Shown in pieces: positions 27,271-35,535 of a stretch of DNA of 64,000 nt. How positions within the stretch are numbered: the first letter of the stretch is position 1; the number at the start of each line of letters is the position of its first letter. The position numbers and the translations under genes are program-made. Source of the DNA: Polaribacter litorisediminis. Lineage in GTDB: Bacteria; Bacteroidota; Bacteroidia; Flavobacteriales; Flavobacteriaceae. The notes under the pieces are model-generated. The model had not been told where the DNA came from. It saw nothing but the letters and a program-made list of their open reading frames with translations, and did no database searches. Location: assembly GCF_019968605.1 (NCBI RefSeq), contig NZ_CP082966.1, positions 3,275,501 through 3,339,500 of the forward strand. The letters run 5' to 3'.

Positions 27271-27861
27271 TTATTCTGCTGCTGCAGTTTCTTCTTCCTC
27301 TTCTTCAACTGCCGTTGCATTACGTGAAGTTCTAACTTGAACCACCACTGTATTGTCTGGGTGCATAAATGTATAAGCATCATTAAATATTGATGCTACA
27401 GTTAGTTTACTTCCAATTCTTAATTTAGAAATATCTGCAGTTACGAAATCTGGTAAATTAGCTGGTAACGCTTTTACTTTTAATTTACGATTGGTAAAAC
27501 GTAAAGAACCCCCAGATAAAACTCCAGGCGATACACCTGTTAATTTAACAGGAATATTCATTGTAATTTCTTTATCATCAAATATTTGATAAAAATCTAC
27601 ATGAAGAATCTTATCAGAAACAGGGTGAAACTGAATGTCTTGTAAAATAGCTGCCGTTTTTTGTCCATCAACATCAAGAATTGCAGTATATACATTTGGA
27701 GTATATACCAATTTCTTAAACGCTTTTTCTTCTGCTGAAAAGTGTATTGGTGTTTCTCCTCCGTATATAACGCAAGGAACCATACCAGCATTACGTAAGG
27801 CTTTAGTAGAAACTTTGCCCACGCTTTCTCTTTTTGATCCTTTAATTGTAATTGATTTCAT
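27271..27861 (-). CDS. rplY: 50S ribosomal protein L25/general stress protein Ctc
   Basis: 196 residues: an N-terminal L25 domain binding 5S rRNA ([20 protein letters not shown]) and a C-terminal TL5/CTC beta domain, ending in an acidic tail ([13 protein letters not shown]) typical of Bacteroidota. It lies 64 bases after prs on the same strand and is followed by a strong terminator, so prs-rplY is a likely operon. Confidence 0.95.
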   Translation of the reverse strand: MKSITIKGSKRESVGKVSTKALRNAGMVPCVIYGGETPIHFSAEEKAFKKLVYTPNVYTAILDVDGQKTAAILQDIQFHPVSDKILHVDFYQIFDDKEITMNIPVKLTGVSPGVLSGGSLRFTNRKLKVKALPANLPDFVTADISKLRIGSKLTVASIFNDAYTFMHPDNTVVVQVRTSRNATAVEEEEEETAAAE

Positions 27862-27925
27862 TACTTTTTGTTTAAATTAATTTTTTCCCGTTTGTCCTCT
27901 ATTTAGGAAGATTCAGACGGGATAT

Positions 27926-28867
27926 TTACATTAAAAATTGTCCACTAATTGAGGTGTTGTCCTGTACTTTATGCATCACATCCGCAAATAATGGGGCGCA
28001 AGATACAACTTTTATTTTAGAGGTCTCTTTTTTTAATGGAATACTATCGGAAACTATTAATTCTGTTAATCCAGAGTTTTCAATTTTTTCATACGCCCCT
28101 CCAGAAAGTATCGGATGCGTACAAATAGCTCGCACGCTTATGGCGCCTCTTTCCATCATTAAATTGGCTGCATGGGCTAAAGTTCCTCCGGTATCTATCA
28201 TGTCATCTACCAAAACTACATTTTTACCTTTTACGTCTCCGATCAACTCCATATGACCAATTACATTTGCTTTTATTCTTTGTTTGTAACAGATAACAAC
28301 ATCACATAATAAATGTTTGGAATATGCATAGGCTCTTTTAGAACCGCCCATATCTGGAGATGCGATTGTTAAGTTTTCTAGATTTAGATTTTTTAAATAG
28401 GGTAAAAATATGGTAGATGCATACAAGTGATCTACTGGTTTTTCAAAAAATCCTTGAATTTGATCTGCATGTAAATCCATGGTCATAATTCTTGTAGCTC
28501 CTGCAGATTGTAGTAAATTAGCAACCAATTTTGCACCGATTGCTACTCTTGGTTTATCTTTTCTATCTTGTCTTGCCCACCCAAAATAAGGCATGACTGC
28601 TGTAATATGCCTAGCAGATGCTCTTTTTGCGGCATCTAACATCAATAACATTTCCATTAAATTATCTGCATTTGGAAAAGTTGAACCAATAATAAAAACA
28701 CGTCTTCCACGAACTGATTCTTCAAATGCTGGTTGAAACTCGCCATCACTAAAGTAAGTGGTATGTACTTTACCTAAAGGCATGTTGTATTCTTTTGCTA
28801 TTTTTTCTGCTAAAGCGGTACTTTGCCTACAGGCAAAAAGCTTTGGGGCAAGTGAGCTTGTGATCAT
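27926..28867 (-). CDS. prs: ribose-phosphate pyrophosphokinase
   Basis: Makes PRPP from ribose-5-phosphate and ATP, 313 residues. The flexible-loop region PYFGWARQDRKDKPR is near residue 95, MDLHADQIQGFF near 130, and the PRPP-binding loop VVLVDDMIDTGGTL near 220. Confidence 0.97.
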   Translation of the reverse strand: MITSSLAPKLFACRQSTALAEKIAKEYNMPLGKVHTTYFSDGEFQPAFEESVRGRRVFIIGSTFPNADNLMEMLLMLDAAKRASARHITAVMPYFGWARQDRKDKPRVAIGAKLVANLLQSAGATRIMTMDLHADQIQGFFEKPVDHLYASTIFLPYLKNLNLENLTIASPDMGGSKRAYAYSKHLLCDVVICYKQRIKANVIGHMELIGDVKGKNVVLVDDMIDTGGTLAHAANLMMERGAISVRAICTHPILSGGAYEKIENSGLTELIVSDSIPLKKETSKIKVVSCAPLFADVMHKVQDNTSISGQFLM

Positions 28868-28901
28868 AAAATAAGGTTTTTAGTGTGTTGTTTTGTCATA
28901 A

Positions 28902-28909
28902 CAAAAGTA
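28902..28909 (-). promoter_or_regulatory. -7 promoter element for prs-rplY
   Basis: The minus strand reads TACTTTTG, matching TAnnTTTG, about 35 bases before the prs ATG. Confidence 0.5.
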
Positions 28910-28966
28910 GAAATTATTTATTGAGTTTAGAATTAATTTTAATAGTTTAAATTTAAAAATAATTAG

Positions 28967-28974
28967 TAACTTTG
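28967..28974 (+). promoter_or_regulatory. -7 promoter element for the tRNA-Leu / GIY-YIG locus
   Basis: TAACTTTG fits TAnnTTTG. It is the only good promoter match before the tRNA-Leu fragment, so one transcript probably covers the fragment, the GIY-YIG ORF and the intact tRNA up to the terminator at 29452-29487. Confidence 0.55.
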
Positions 28975-29057
28975 CAATCCATAAAAAGCCAAATTTTGAA
29001 TTAGGTTTTAGAAAAGCAATCCAAAAAAGGGATGCTCTTTAGCAAAACTTTTAAATT

Positions 29058-29106
29058 GCTCAAGTGGCGGAATTGGTAGACCTGTCTGCCGACAGGCAGG
29101 CGCGCT
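29058..29106 (+). pseudogene. 5' fragment of tRNA-Leu interrupted by a palindrome
   Basis: Bases 29058-29081 repeat the first 24 bases of the intact tRNA-Leu at 29368. A 19-base insert (29082-29100) forming a hairpin of the CCTGTC/GACAGG type follows, and then CGCGCT, the next six tRNA bases. Homology stops there. Four bases before the tRNA start (AATT) are also shared. The fragment ends 13 bases before the GIY-YIG start codon, which makes it the leader of that gene. Confidence 0.85.
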
Positions 29107-29119
29107 AAATGAAATTAAA

Positions 29120-29362
29120 ATGTATGTAGTTTATGCTATTTCTAGTTTAAATAGAAATTACATTTATGTTGGATTAACTTCTAATGTAGAAGAAAGATTG
29201 AAAAGACATAATGACGGTAGAGAAAGAACTACTAAGGCTTATGCTCCTTTTAAATTAATTTATTTAGAGAAAGCAGCAAATAGAATAGAAGCAAGAAAAA
29301 AAGAAAAATATTGGAAATCTGGAATTGGTAAGGAAAAGTTACGATCTTTACGAGATTCTTAG
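29120..29362 (+). CDS. small GIY-YIG nuclease-domain protein
   Basis: An 80-residue protein made only of a GIY-YIG domain of the UvrC/homing-endonuclease type. VVYAIS and YIYVGLT give the two-strand signature, EERLKRH the catalytic Arg region, and IEARKKEKYWKS the metal-binding Glu. Small GIY-YIG proteins occur in many Bacteroidota, and their biological role is unclear. This one sits between a tRNA-Leu fragment and the intact tRNA-Leu with only 5 bases to the latter. That suggests a mobile unit that targeted the tRNA gene (inference). Confidence 0.88.
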   Translation: MYVVYAISSLNRNYIYVGLTSNVEERLKRHNDGRERTTKAYAPFKLIYLEKAANRIEARKKEKYWKSGIGKEKLRSLRDS

Positions 29363-29367
29363 TAATT

Positions 29368-29449
29368 GCTCAAGTGGCGGAATTGGTAGACGCGCTGGAT
29401 TCAAAATCCAGTTCTTTCGGGAGTGTGGGTTCGATTCCCACCTTGAGTA
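29368..29449 (+). tRNA. tRNA-Leu(CAA)
   Basis: 82 bases. The acceptor stem GCTCAAG pairs with CTTGAGT (one G-U). The D-arm contains the G18G19-like GGTAGAC. The anticodon stem CTGGA/TCCAG holds loop TTCAAAA with anticodon CAA. There is a long class-II variable arm, and T-arm GTGGGTTCGATTCCCAC. CCA is not encoded. The acceptor stem and T-arm look intact despite the upstream insertion. Confidence 0.95.
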
Positions 29450-29451
29450 CA

Positions 29452-29487
29452 AAAAAACCCTGTAAATCAATTGATTTACAGGGTTTT
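29452..29487 (+). terminator. intrinsic terminator after tRNA-Leu
   Basis: CCCTGTAAATCAA and TTGATTTACAGGG form a perfect 13-bp stem followed by TTTTT, directly after the tRNA. Confidence 0.92.
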
Positions 29488-29712
29488 TACTTTTTAGTAG
29501 TAACGTTACGGTAACCAACAATAGCATTATAAGGTCATTCATAAAACTAAAAGCCTTTGATCTTAATTTTTGGCTCAACAGAAATAGCGAAAAGTGACCC
29601 TGTATAACTTTTTATTTCCCCCAAGTAATTTCATTCTTTTCATCTAACCTTTCAAGTTCTAATTTAGTTTTTAAAATTAGTGATTATAACTTTTTTGACA
29701 TTGAAATAAAAA

Positions 29713-32700
29713 TTATCTATGATTCTTAAAATTCTCTGCTTGTTCAAAAATCTCTTTATAAACTTCATCTTTGGTAATGGGCGGATATCCATTTTCTGCT
29801 AATAGAATTATTAAATCTACTTTTAATTCTGCTTTTATATCATCACGATGATTCCAATCTGTGTATTTAGCTTTATCATCCACTACTTTCTTGACTTCTT
29901 TAGCCAAGTGAATTAATTTATCCTCAGGATAATCAAAATCATATTTATGAGCAATAGCTTTCAGAATATCATAGAATGCTTTTTCTTCAAAATCAATTCC
30001 CATATCTTGAAAAGAACTTTTCTCTTTTCTTAATTCTTGGTATAAGTCAATAATTTCATCTGTGAAATCTTCCAAAACTCTACTTTGTAAAATATCATCG
30101 TCTTTACGCTCATTGTATTTATCAACGATACTTTTAAACTTTTTAGAAAAATCTATTCCTTGAACTTTATTTGTTTTCTTTAATTCATCGATAGCCTTTA
30201 AAAGCAACTGCTGTAATAGCTTTATTTTGGTATTTGGTAGTTTTATTTTTTCAATTTTGGCTAAATATGCTTCATCAAAAATATCTATTTCGCTCTGATT
30301 ATCTTCACCTAACTTAAAAATTTCCTCAACTCCATCACTTTGTAAAGCTTCTTTTATCAATTCTCTAACTTTAGCATTCATTTGCGCAGTATCGGGCGCA
30401 TTTCCTTTTGTTAACTTAAACACTATAGAACGAATTGCTACATAAAAATGAATATGATCTTTTTGAAGTTCTGTAAACTCATTAGCTCCACAACAAATAT
30501 CGTAGGCAGCTTTTAAACGCTTTACAATATTCATAAAACGTGTTTCTAAATTCTTGGTAAGCTGAACAAATTCGGCTCCTTTATTTAAACATTCTAATTG
30601 TTTGATGCCTATTCCAGAAAAGTAATCCGAAGCATCAAATCGATGAAACAGTTTTGCTAATAAATCTAATTGATCTTTTACAACAACAATAGACGTTTCT
30701 ATATCTTCAAAGTTCTGACCATCTAAAGCAGAATATTGTTTTAGAGCCAAATTCATTTGCTTTTTAAAACCAATATAATCTACGACCAAGCCTTTTTCTT
30801 TAGTTTTATATTTTCTATTGACTCTAGAAATAGTCTGTATTAAATTATGTTGCTGAATTGGCTTATCTATATACATGGTATCTAAAAAAGGAACATCAAA
30901 ACCTGTTAACCACATATCTACTACAATAGCAATTTTAAAGTTAGATTTTTCATTTTTAAACTGTCGATCTAGCTCTTTTCTGTCGTCTTTTGTTCCTAAT
31001 AAGTGGTACATCTCTTTTGGATCATCTTTACCACGTGTCATGATCATTTTGATGCGCTCCATGGGTTTGATTTCCTTCTTTTCTTTTTCTGACAACTCTG
31101 AGCCTTCTTCAAATGCTTTTAATGCTGTCCATTCTGGACGTAAAGCAATAATTTCTTGATATAAATTAAATGCTATGGGTCTAGAACTACAAACAAATAA
31201 AGCCTTCCCTTTTAAAGTAGCACCTTCTTCAATTCTCGTTTCATAATGTTTTACAAAATCTTCTGCCACTGCTTTAATTCTATCAGGGTCACCAATGACA
31301 GCATTCATATTTGCAGAGGCTTTTTTACTTTCTTCTATTTGATAATCGTTTGCGCCTTCTTCTGCACAAACTCTGTAATAATCCTCTATTTCGTATAGTT
31401 TTTTACTTTCTAAAATTACTTTTGCGGCTCTTCCTTCATATACGATTCTTACCGTAATATCATCTTTTTCAGATTCTGTCATGGTATAGGAATCTATAAT
31501 ATCTCCAAAGACACTTAACGTTGCATCAATTGGCGTACCTGTAAAACCTACATACGTTGCATTGGGTAGTGAATCGTGCAAATATTTAGCAAAACCGTAA
31601 GTTTTCTCTACACCATATTCTGTAACTTTTATTTTTTGATCTAGATTAATTTGACTTCTATGCGCTTCATCAGAAATACAAATTACATTGTTTCGTTCCG
31701 TTAGTAGTTCAAGGTCTTCTGTAAATTTATGAATGGTTGTTAAAAAGACACCACCACTTTTTCTGCCTTGAAGTAAGTCTTTTAATTCTTTTCTACTTTC
31801 TACACTAACTATGGTATTATCGCCAATAAAACCTTTAGCATTTGTAAACTGCCCCGATAATTGATCATCTAAATCTGTTCTATCTGTTATAATTACTAAA
31901 GTTGGACTTTTAAAATGTTTACTTCTCATTAACAAACGAGCCAAAAACAACATGGTGTAACTTTTACCACAACCTGTTGCTCCAAAATACGTTCCTCCTT
32001 TACCGTCTCCTTTTGGTTTTTGATGCAGCTTTATGTTCTCTAATAATTTTGTTGCTGCATAATATTGTGGATACCGACACACAATTTTTAAATCGTGTTT
32101 ATTGCTATCTGGAAAGTAAATGAAATGATGAATAACTTGCCTTAATCTGCTTTTATTAAATAAACCTTGAATCATGGTATACATCGAATTGATGCCGTCT
32201 ACTTCTTTATCTAATCCCAATACTTTACGCCAAGCATAATAAAACTCATAATTCGCAAAAAACGAACCCATTTTACTATTTATACCATCGCTAATTATAC
32301 AAAAAGCATTGTATTTAAATAACTCTGGAATATCTCTTCTATATCGAACTGTTTGCTGTTCGTAAGCATTATGTAGCGTTGCATTTTTACGAATTGCAGA
32401 TTTAAACTCCATAACCACTAATGGCAAACCATTGATGTATAAAATACCATCTGGAATCCGTTTTTCGTAACCGAAAATTTCTAATTGATTTACAATTTTA
32501 TAAACGTTATTATCTCTTTCAGAATAATCTAACAGATGAATGTATAGGTCTTTTTTAGAACGATCTTCTCTTTCTAATTGAAACCCATTACAAACCAATT
32601 TCATAATTTGTTTGTTGGACTCATACAAATCTGAAGCACTAAAAATTTGTAATTTTCTAATTACACTTTCTATTTCATTCGCTGTAATGTTTTCTTTTTG

Positions 32701-32850
32701 ATAATTATTCTGTAAATAATTTTTGATATCTGCTTTGATCAATACTTCATCTTGTTTACGAGCAATTGTATTGCCTAAAACATGAGGAATCCCTTCTTTA
32801 CCCAATAATTCTATAAAAACATTTTCTAATTGTGCTTCTGTAAATTTCAT
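29713..32850 (-). CDS. hsdR: type I restriction endonuclease, R subunit
   Basis: A 1045-residue motor and nuclease subunit that translocates and cleaves unmethylated foreign DNA. The N-terminal PD-(D/E)xK nuclease has PDGILYINGLPLVVMEFK near residues 133-150. The SF2 translocase follows with Walker A GATGCGKS near 295, DEAH in ISDEAHRS near 390, GFTGTPID, and SRVNRKYKTKEKGLVVDY near 660. The C-terminal third is the helical HsdM-binding part. It is last in the operon and overlaps the AlbA_2 gene by 4 bases. Confidence 0.97.
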   Translation of the reverse strand: MKFTEAQLENVFIELLGKEGIPHVLGNTIARKQDEVLIKADIKNYLQNNYQKENITANEIESVIRKLQIFSASDLYESNKQIMKLVCNGFQLEREDRSKKDLYIHLLDYSERDNNVYKIVNQLEIFGYEKRIPDGILYINGLPLVVMEFKSAIRKNATLHNAYEQQTVRYRRDIPELFKYNAFCIISDGINSKMGSFFANYEFYYAWRKVLGLDKEVDGINSMYTMIQGLFNKSRLRQVIHHFIYFPDSNKHDLKIVCRYPQYYAATKLLENIKLHQKPKGDGKGGTYFGATGCGKSYTMLFLARLLMRSKHFKSPTLVIITDRTDLDDQLSGQFTNAKGFIGDNTIVSVESRKELKDLLQGRKSGGVFLTTIHKFTEDLELLTERNNVICISDEAHRSQINLDQKIKVTEYGVEKTYGFAKYLHDSLPNATYVGFTGTPIDATLSVFGDIIDSYTMTESEKDDITVRIVYEGRAAKVILESKKLYEIEDYYRVCAEEGANDYQIEESKKASANMNAVIGDPDRIKAVAEDFVKHYETRIEEGATLKGKALFVCSSRPIAFNLYQEIIALRPEWTALKAFEEGSELSEKEKKEIKPMERIKMIMTRGKDDPKEMYHLLGTKDDRKELDRQFKNEKSNFKIAIVVDMWLTGFDVPFLDTMYIDKPIQQHNLIQTISRVNRKYKTKEKGLVVDYIGFKKQMNLALKQYSALDGQNFEDIETSIVVVKDQLDLLAKLFHRFDASDYFSGIGIKQLECLNKGAEFVQLTKNLETRFMNIVKRLKAAYDICCGANEFTELQKDHIHFYVAIRSIVFKLTKGNAPDTAQMNAKVRELIKEALQSDGVEEIFKLGEDNQSEIDIFDEAYLAKIEKIKLPNTKIKLLQQLLLKAIDELKKTNKVQGIDFSKKFKSIVDKYNERKDDDILQSRVLEDFTDEIIDLYQELRKEKSSFQDMGIDFEEKAFYDILKAIAHKYDFDYPEDKLIHLAKEVKKVVDDKAKYTDWNHRDDIKAELKVDLIILLAENGYPPITKDEVYKEIFEQAENFKNHR

Positions 32851-34211
32851 TGTTTTTTTACGGTTTTGCCTTTTTGAGTTAATCGGTATTTTTGTTTTGA
32901 GCTCTTCGGTTTATCCGGAATTGTTAACGCCACTAAACCACTTTCTATTGCTGGTTGCAAATAATTATATAAAAATGTAGGTCTATGTTTTAGACCAACT
33001 AAACTCATTAACTCTGTGCTACTATGTTCATTTTTTATAATTTTAATAAGTTGCTCAACTTGTTCGGTGACTTGTTCGGTGACTTGTTCGGTAACTTGTT
33101 CGGTAACTTGTTCGGTAACTAGGACTTTTTGGTAATGAGCATTAGGTAAAGTCATTCGTAAAAAATTATCAGAAAACTTAAAACAATCTTTACTATAGTT
33201 TTCTAAAATACGCGGTACACCTGAACCTAATTGTTCTACCAAACCAAGATCTTTAAAAATTCGCATAATTTCTTTATTTCTTGGCACAGAATAGCCTTCA
33301 AAAAATTCTTCTTTGCTTAATCCGTTTGGCAAACCACCTGTGGATGTTATTTCAATTCTATCATCAAAAATTTCAATTTTTGGAGGTACTTCTGTGGTAT
33401 AATCATTATGTACAAACGCATTTAAAATAGCTTCACGTAAAGCAATAGGCGACCAAGGACGTAATTCATCACGCTCTTTAGCTGTAATTGTAGTACTTGC
33501 TTTATTTTCTATGTCAATTTTATCTAATGTTTGTTTTACTGCCTTTATTAAGGATTCATATCCATAATCTGCGTTTTCTATTAACTGCGCTCTTGTAAGT
33601 CCTTTATATTTTGCTACTTTCAAAGAAGTATTATTCGTATCTGCCATTAAATAAGCAACATAATTATAACCTCCAGTTTCTGTTAATAACTCTAAATTTT
33701 TAGCAAACTGCCTGTTTAAAGTGATGCCTTTAGCCTGATAATAAATTTTAAGTTGCTCAAAAGCTAATTCTTGATATGTTGCTTTAATTTTTCCAATAGA
33801 ATTACGTGTCCGTTTTGCATATAATTCATCTATCATTTTTTGAGACATCGGCTCTGATGTAGTTCCTGAACGAAAGTAGCATCCTTTTTCTGACATCCCG
33901 TACTTTTTTAAGTAGTATGGCTTTTCGGAACCGCTGGCAACAGTAACCTTAATAATATTCTTATGATCTACTACTACCATAGCAACATCAAACAAACCTA
34001 AACAAGATGGTAAAATGTTTGTTTTTAGCTTATCTTTAATTTTTAGCATGTTAGCATCTAAATCAGAAACTCCCTGTGCCACACCATGTTTATCTATGCC
34101 GATATAAACGACACCACCTTCTTTGTAATTTAAAAACGCAACAACCTCCTTTTCTAAATGAAGGTCTTTTGTCAGTTCTAATTTATACTCTATTCGGTTT
34201 GTTTCAGACAT
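32847..34211 (-). CDS. AlbA_2/Schlafen-like putative DNA-binding regulator with HATPase_c_4 domain
   Basis: 454 residues. The N-terminal AlbA_2 domain (RIEYKLELTKDLHLEKEVVAFLNYKEGGVVYIGI) is followed by a RecG-like HATPase_c_4 region (LREAILNAFVHNDYT, IEITSTGGLPNGLS, GSGVPRI). A run of five TEQV units follows near residue 370, and a winged-helix-like C-terminus. Such proteins are annotated as regulators or helicase-like and often travel with type I RM genes. The TEQV run is encoded by a 12-bp tandem repeat (about 33058-33119) that could change length in frame. Confidence 0.88.
   Translation of the reverse strand: MSETNRIEYKLELTKDLHLEKEVVAFLNYKEGGVVYIGIDKHGVAQGVSDLDANMLKIKDKLKTNILPSCLGLFDVAMVVVDHKNIIKVTVASGSEKPYYLKKYGMSEKGCYFRSGTTSEPMSQKMIDELYAKRTRNSIGKIKATYQELAFEQLKIYYQAKGITLNRQFAKNLELLTETGGYNYVAYLMADTNNTSLKVAKYKGLTRAQLIENADYGYESLIKAVKQTLDKIDIENKASTTITAKERDELRPWSPIALREAILNAFVHNDYTTEVPPKIEIFDDRIEITSTGGLPNGLSKEEFFEGYSVPRNKEIMRIFKDLGLVEQLGSGVPRILENYSKDCFKFSDNFLRMTLPNAHYQKVLVTEQVTEQVTEQVTEQVTEQVEQLIKIIKNEHSSTELMSLVGLKHRPTFLYNYLQPAIESGLVALTIPDKPKSSKQKYRLTQKGKTVKKQ
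33058..33119. repeat. 12-bp tandem repeat encoding TEQV units
   Basis: About five consecutive copies of a GTTCGGTRACTT-type 12-mer. Because the unit is a multiple of three, copy-number changes would alter the linker between ATPase and HTH without breaking the frame. Confidence 0.8.
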
Positions 34212-34232
34212 GTATTTCCATATGAGATTGAT

Positions 34233-34373
34233 TTAAAGCACCTCGTAATACTCTTTAACTTTTGCAGGTTTCCAAACAAAAGGAAGTTGTATTTCTGGAA
34301 TGGCAATTTCGCCAGACTTTATACCACTTAATAAGGTTTCTACGGGTTGTTGATGTACAGAGTATTTTGCCAT
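34233..34373 (-). pseudogene. N-terminal remnant of a DUF262 (GmrSD-type) protein
   Basis: A 46-codon ORF reads MAKYSVHQQPVETLLSGIKS then GEIAIPEIQLPFVW. This is the start of DUF262 proteins, where the usual motif is IPxFQRxFVW. It stops after EYYEVL, only 21 bases before the AlbA_2 start, so the remaining several hundred residues are missing. DUF262 is the nucleotide-dependent domain of GmrSD restriction enzymes. This looks like the leftover of another defence gene once present in the operon. Confidence 0.7.
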
Positions 34374-34390
34374 GAATTATAGTATGTTTT

Positions 34391-35526
34391 TTACTTAATT
34401 GCTTTTTCTAATTTCCTACTCTCCAAAAAAGTTTCTAATTTTTTAAAAATAGACATCAGTTTGTCCTCTTCAATTTTTTTAGCAATAAACTCAGCTAAAT
34501 TACTAAACGATAAATCTCCTTTTTTTCAAGATAATACCCAATACCTGCAAAATGAGCCCATCCTATATGCTTCTTCGTATAGAAATCGTCATTTAATATT
34601 TGCATTTCATCTGAAGTGAAATCTATATTTTTATACCTCGTTAAACCTTCTAACGCTTCACCTTTGAGCTCGACTACCATATAAATTCGTTTTTTATCAT
34701 CTTCATACAATTCACCAAAAACAATTGTAAACATTAAGTTAGGCAATTTAATACTTGTAAAATATCTTAACCTACCACCTGTATTATTCAACTTTAAAAA
34801 AGGTTCATCATTATCATTTAAAATATGACAAGCCTGCTCTACTTGTTGTTTTACATGCTCTTTAAACCTATTTAAAAAACGTGCTGTATAATGTATATTG
34901 TTTCTGTTTTTTAAGTAAAATTCAATATCGTTTGTATTCATGGCGTCCGTACTTAAATTTATGATATTTTGATACAAGTCTTTTAAAAACACAACGTATT
35001 TGTCATTAGCATCTAACAAATAGTTACCTAGGTTACTCATGACCTGTTTTAATAATTGTAGGTGTGTTATATTAATAAAGTGTGGATGATTTATTCTAGA
35101 TATTGTTTTTAAAGATAAAATAACTCCTATTTTATTGGTTGCTTTTACATCCTTATAATATAGGTCTAAATCATTATTGAGGTGATGGTACACCTTGTTT
35201 TCTATAATAATTGCTTGATCATTATTATGCAATAGAATATCTATCCGTTTTTGATCGCTTACTCCAAGTTCTGTAAACACCTCAAAATCAAAAAATGTTT
35301 CAATCTGTTTACTTTCTAAATTAATTAGCTCTAATAAACTACTAACAAACAAGTCTTTTAATTTGTGTACTTCGTTTACGTTAAAATAAAAGGCATACAT
35401 ATTAGACAACACATTCTCGTAATGTGGTTGTTTGGCAATCCCTAAAAAGGTTTTTGGTTTCCTTTTTATTTTTGGGATTTCGTTTTGGTTGAGAAAGGTT
35501 TGTAGTTGTTCTGAATTAAAATTCAT
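34391..35526 (-). pseudogene. PD-(D/E)XK nuclease-superfamily protein with a C-terminal frameshift
   Basis: The frame runs 343 residues to a stop at 34495. It has a nuclease core KRIDILLHNNDQAIIIENK near residues 90-112 (D...ExK), as in PDDEXK_4 proteins. Just before the stop is a run of seven A on the coding strand (34520-34526). With one extra A the frame would continue as GDLSFSNLAEFIAKKIEEDK and end at 34391-34393, about 36 residues longer. Either a real slip or a sequencing error has truncated it. The catalytic core is upstream of the lesion, so activity may persist. It lies 9 bases after the PHP-ATPase gene. Confidence 0.75.
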
Positions 35527-35535
35527 TTTTTTAGA

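Noticed and set aside
29348..29578. Minus-strand ORF over tRNA-Leu with peptide RWESNPHSRKNWILN
   Set aside because: This is the familiar false ORF produced by reading a tRNA gene backwards.
33058..33119. CRISPR-like array
   Set aside because: The units are contiguous 12-mers inside a coding frame with no spacers. No CRISPR array or cas gene was seen in the window.
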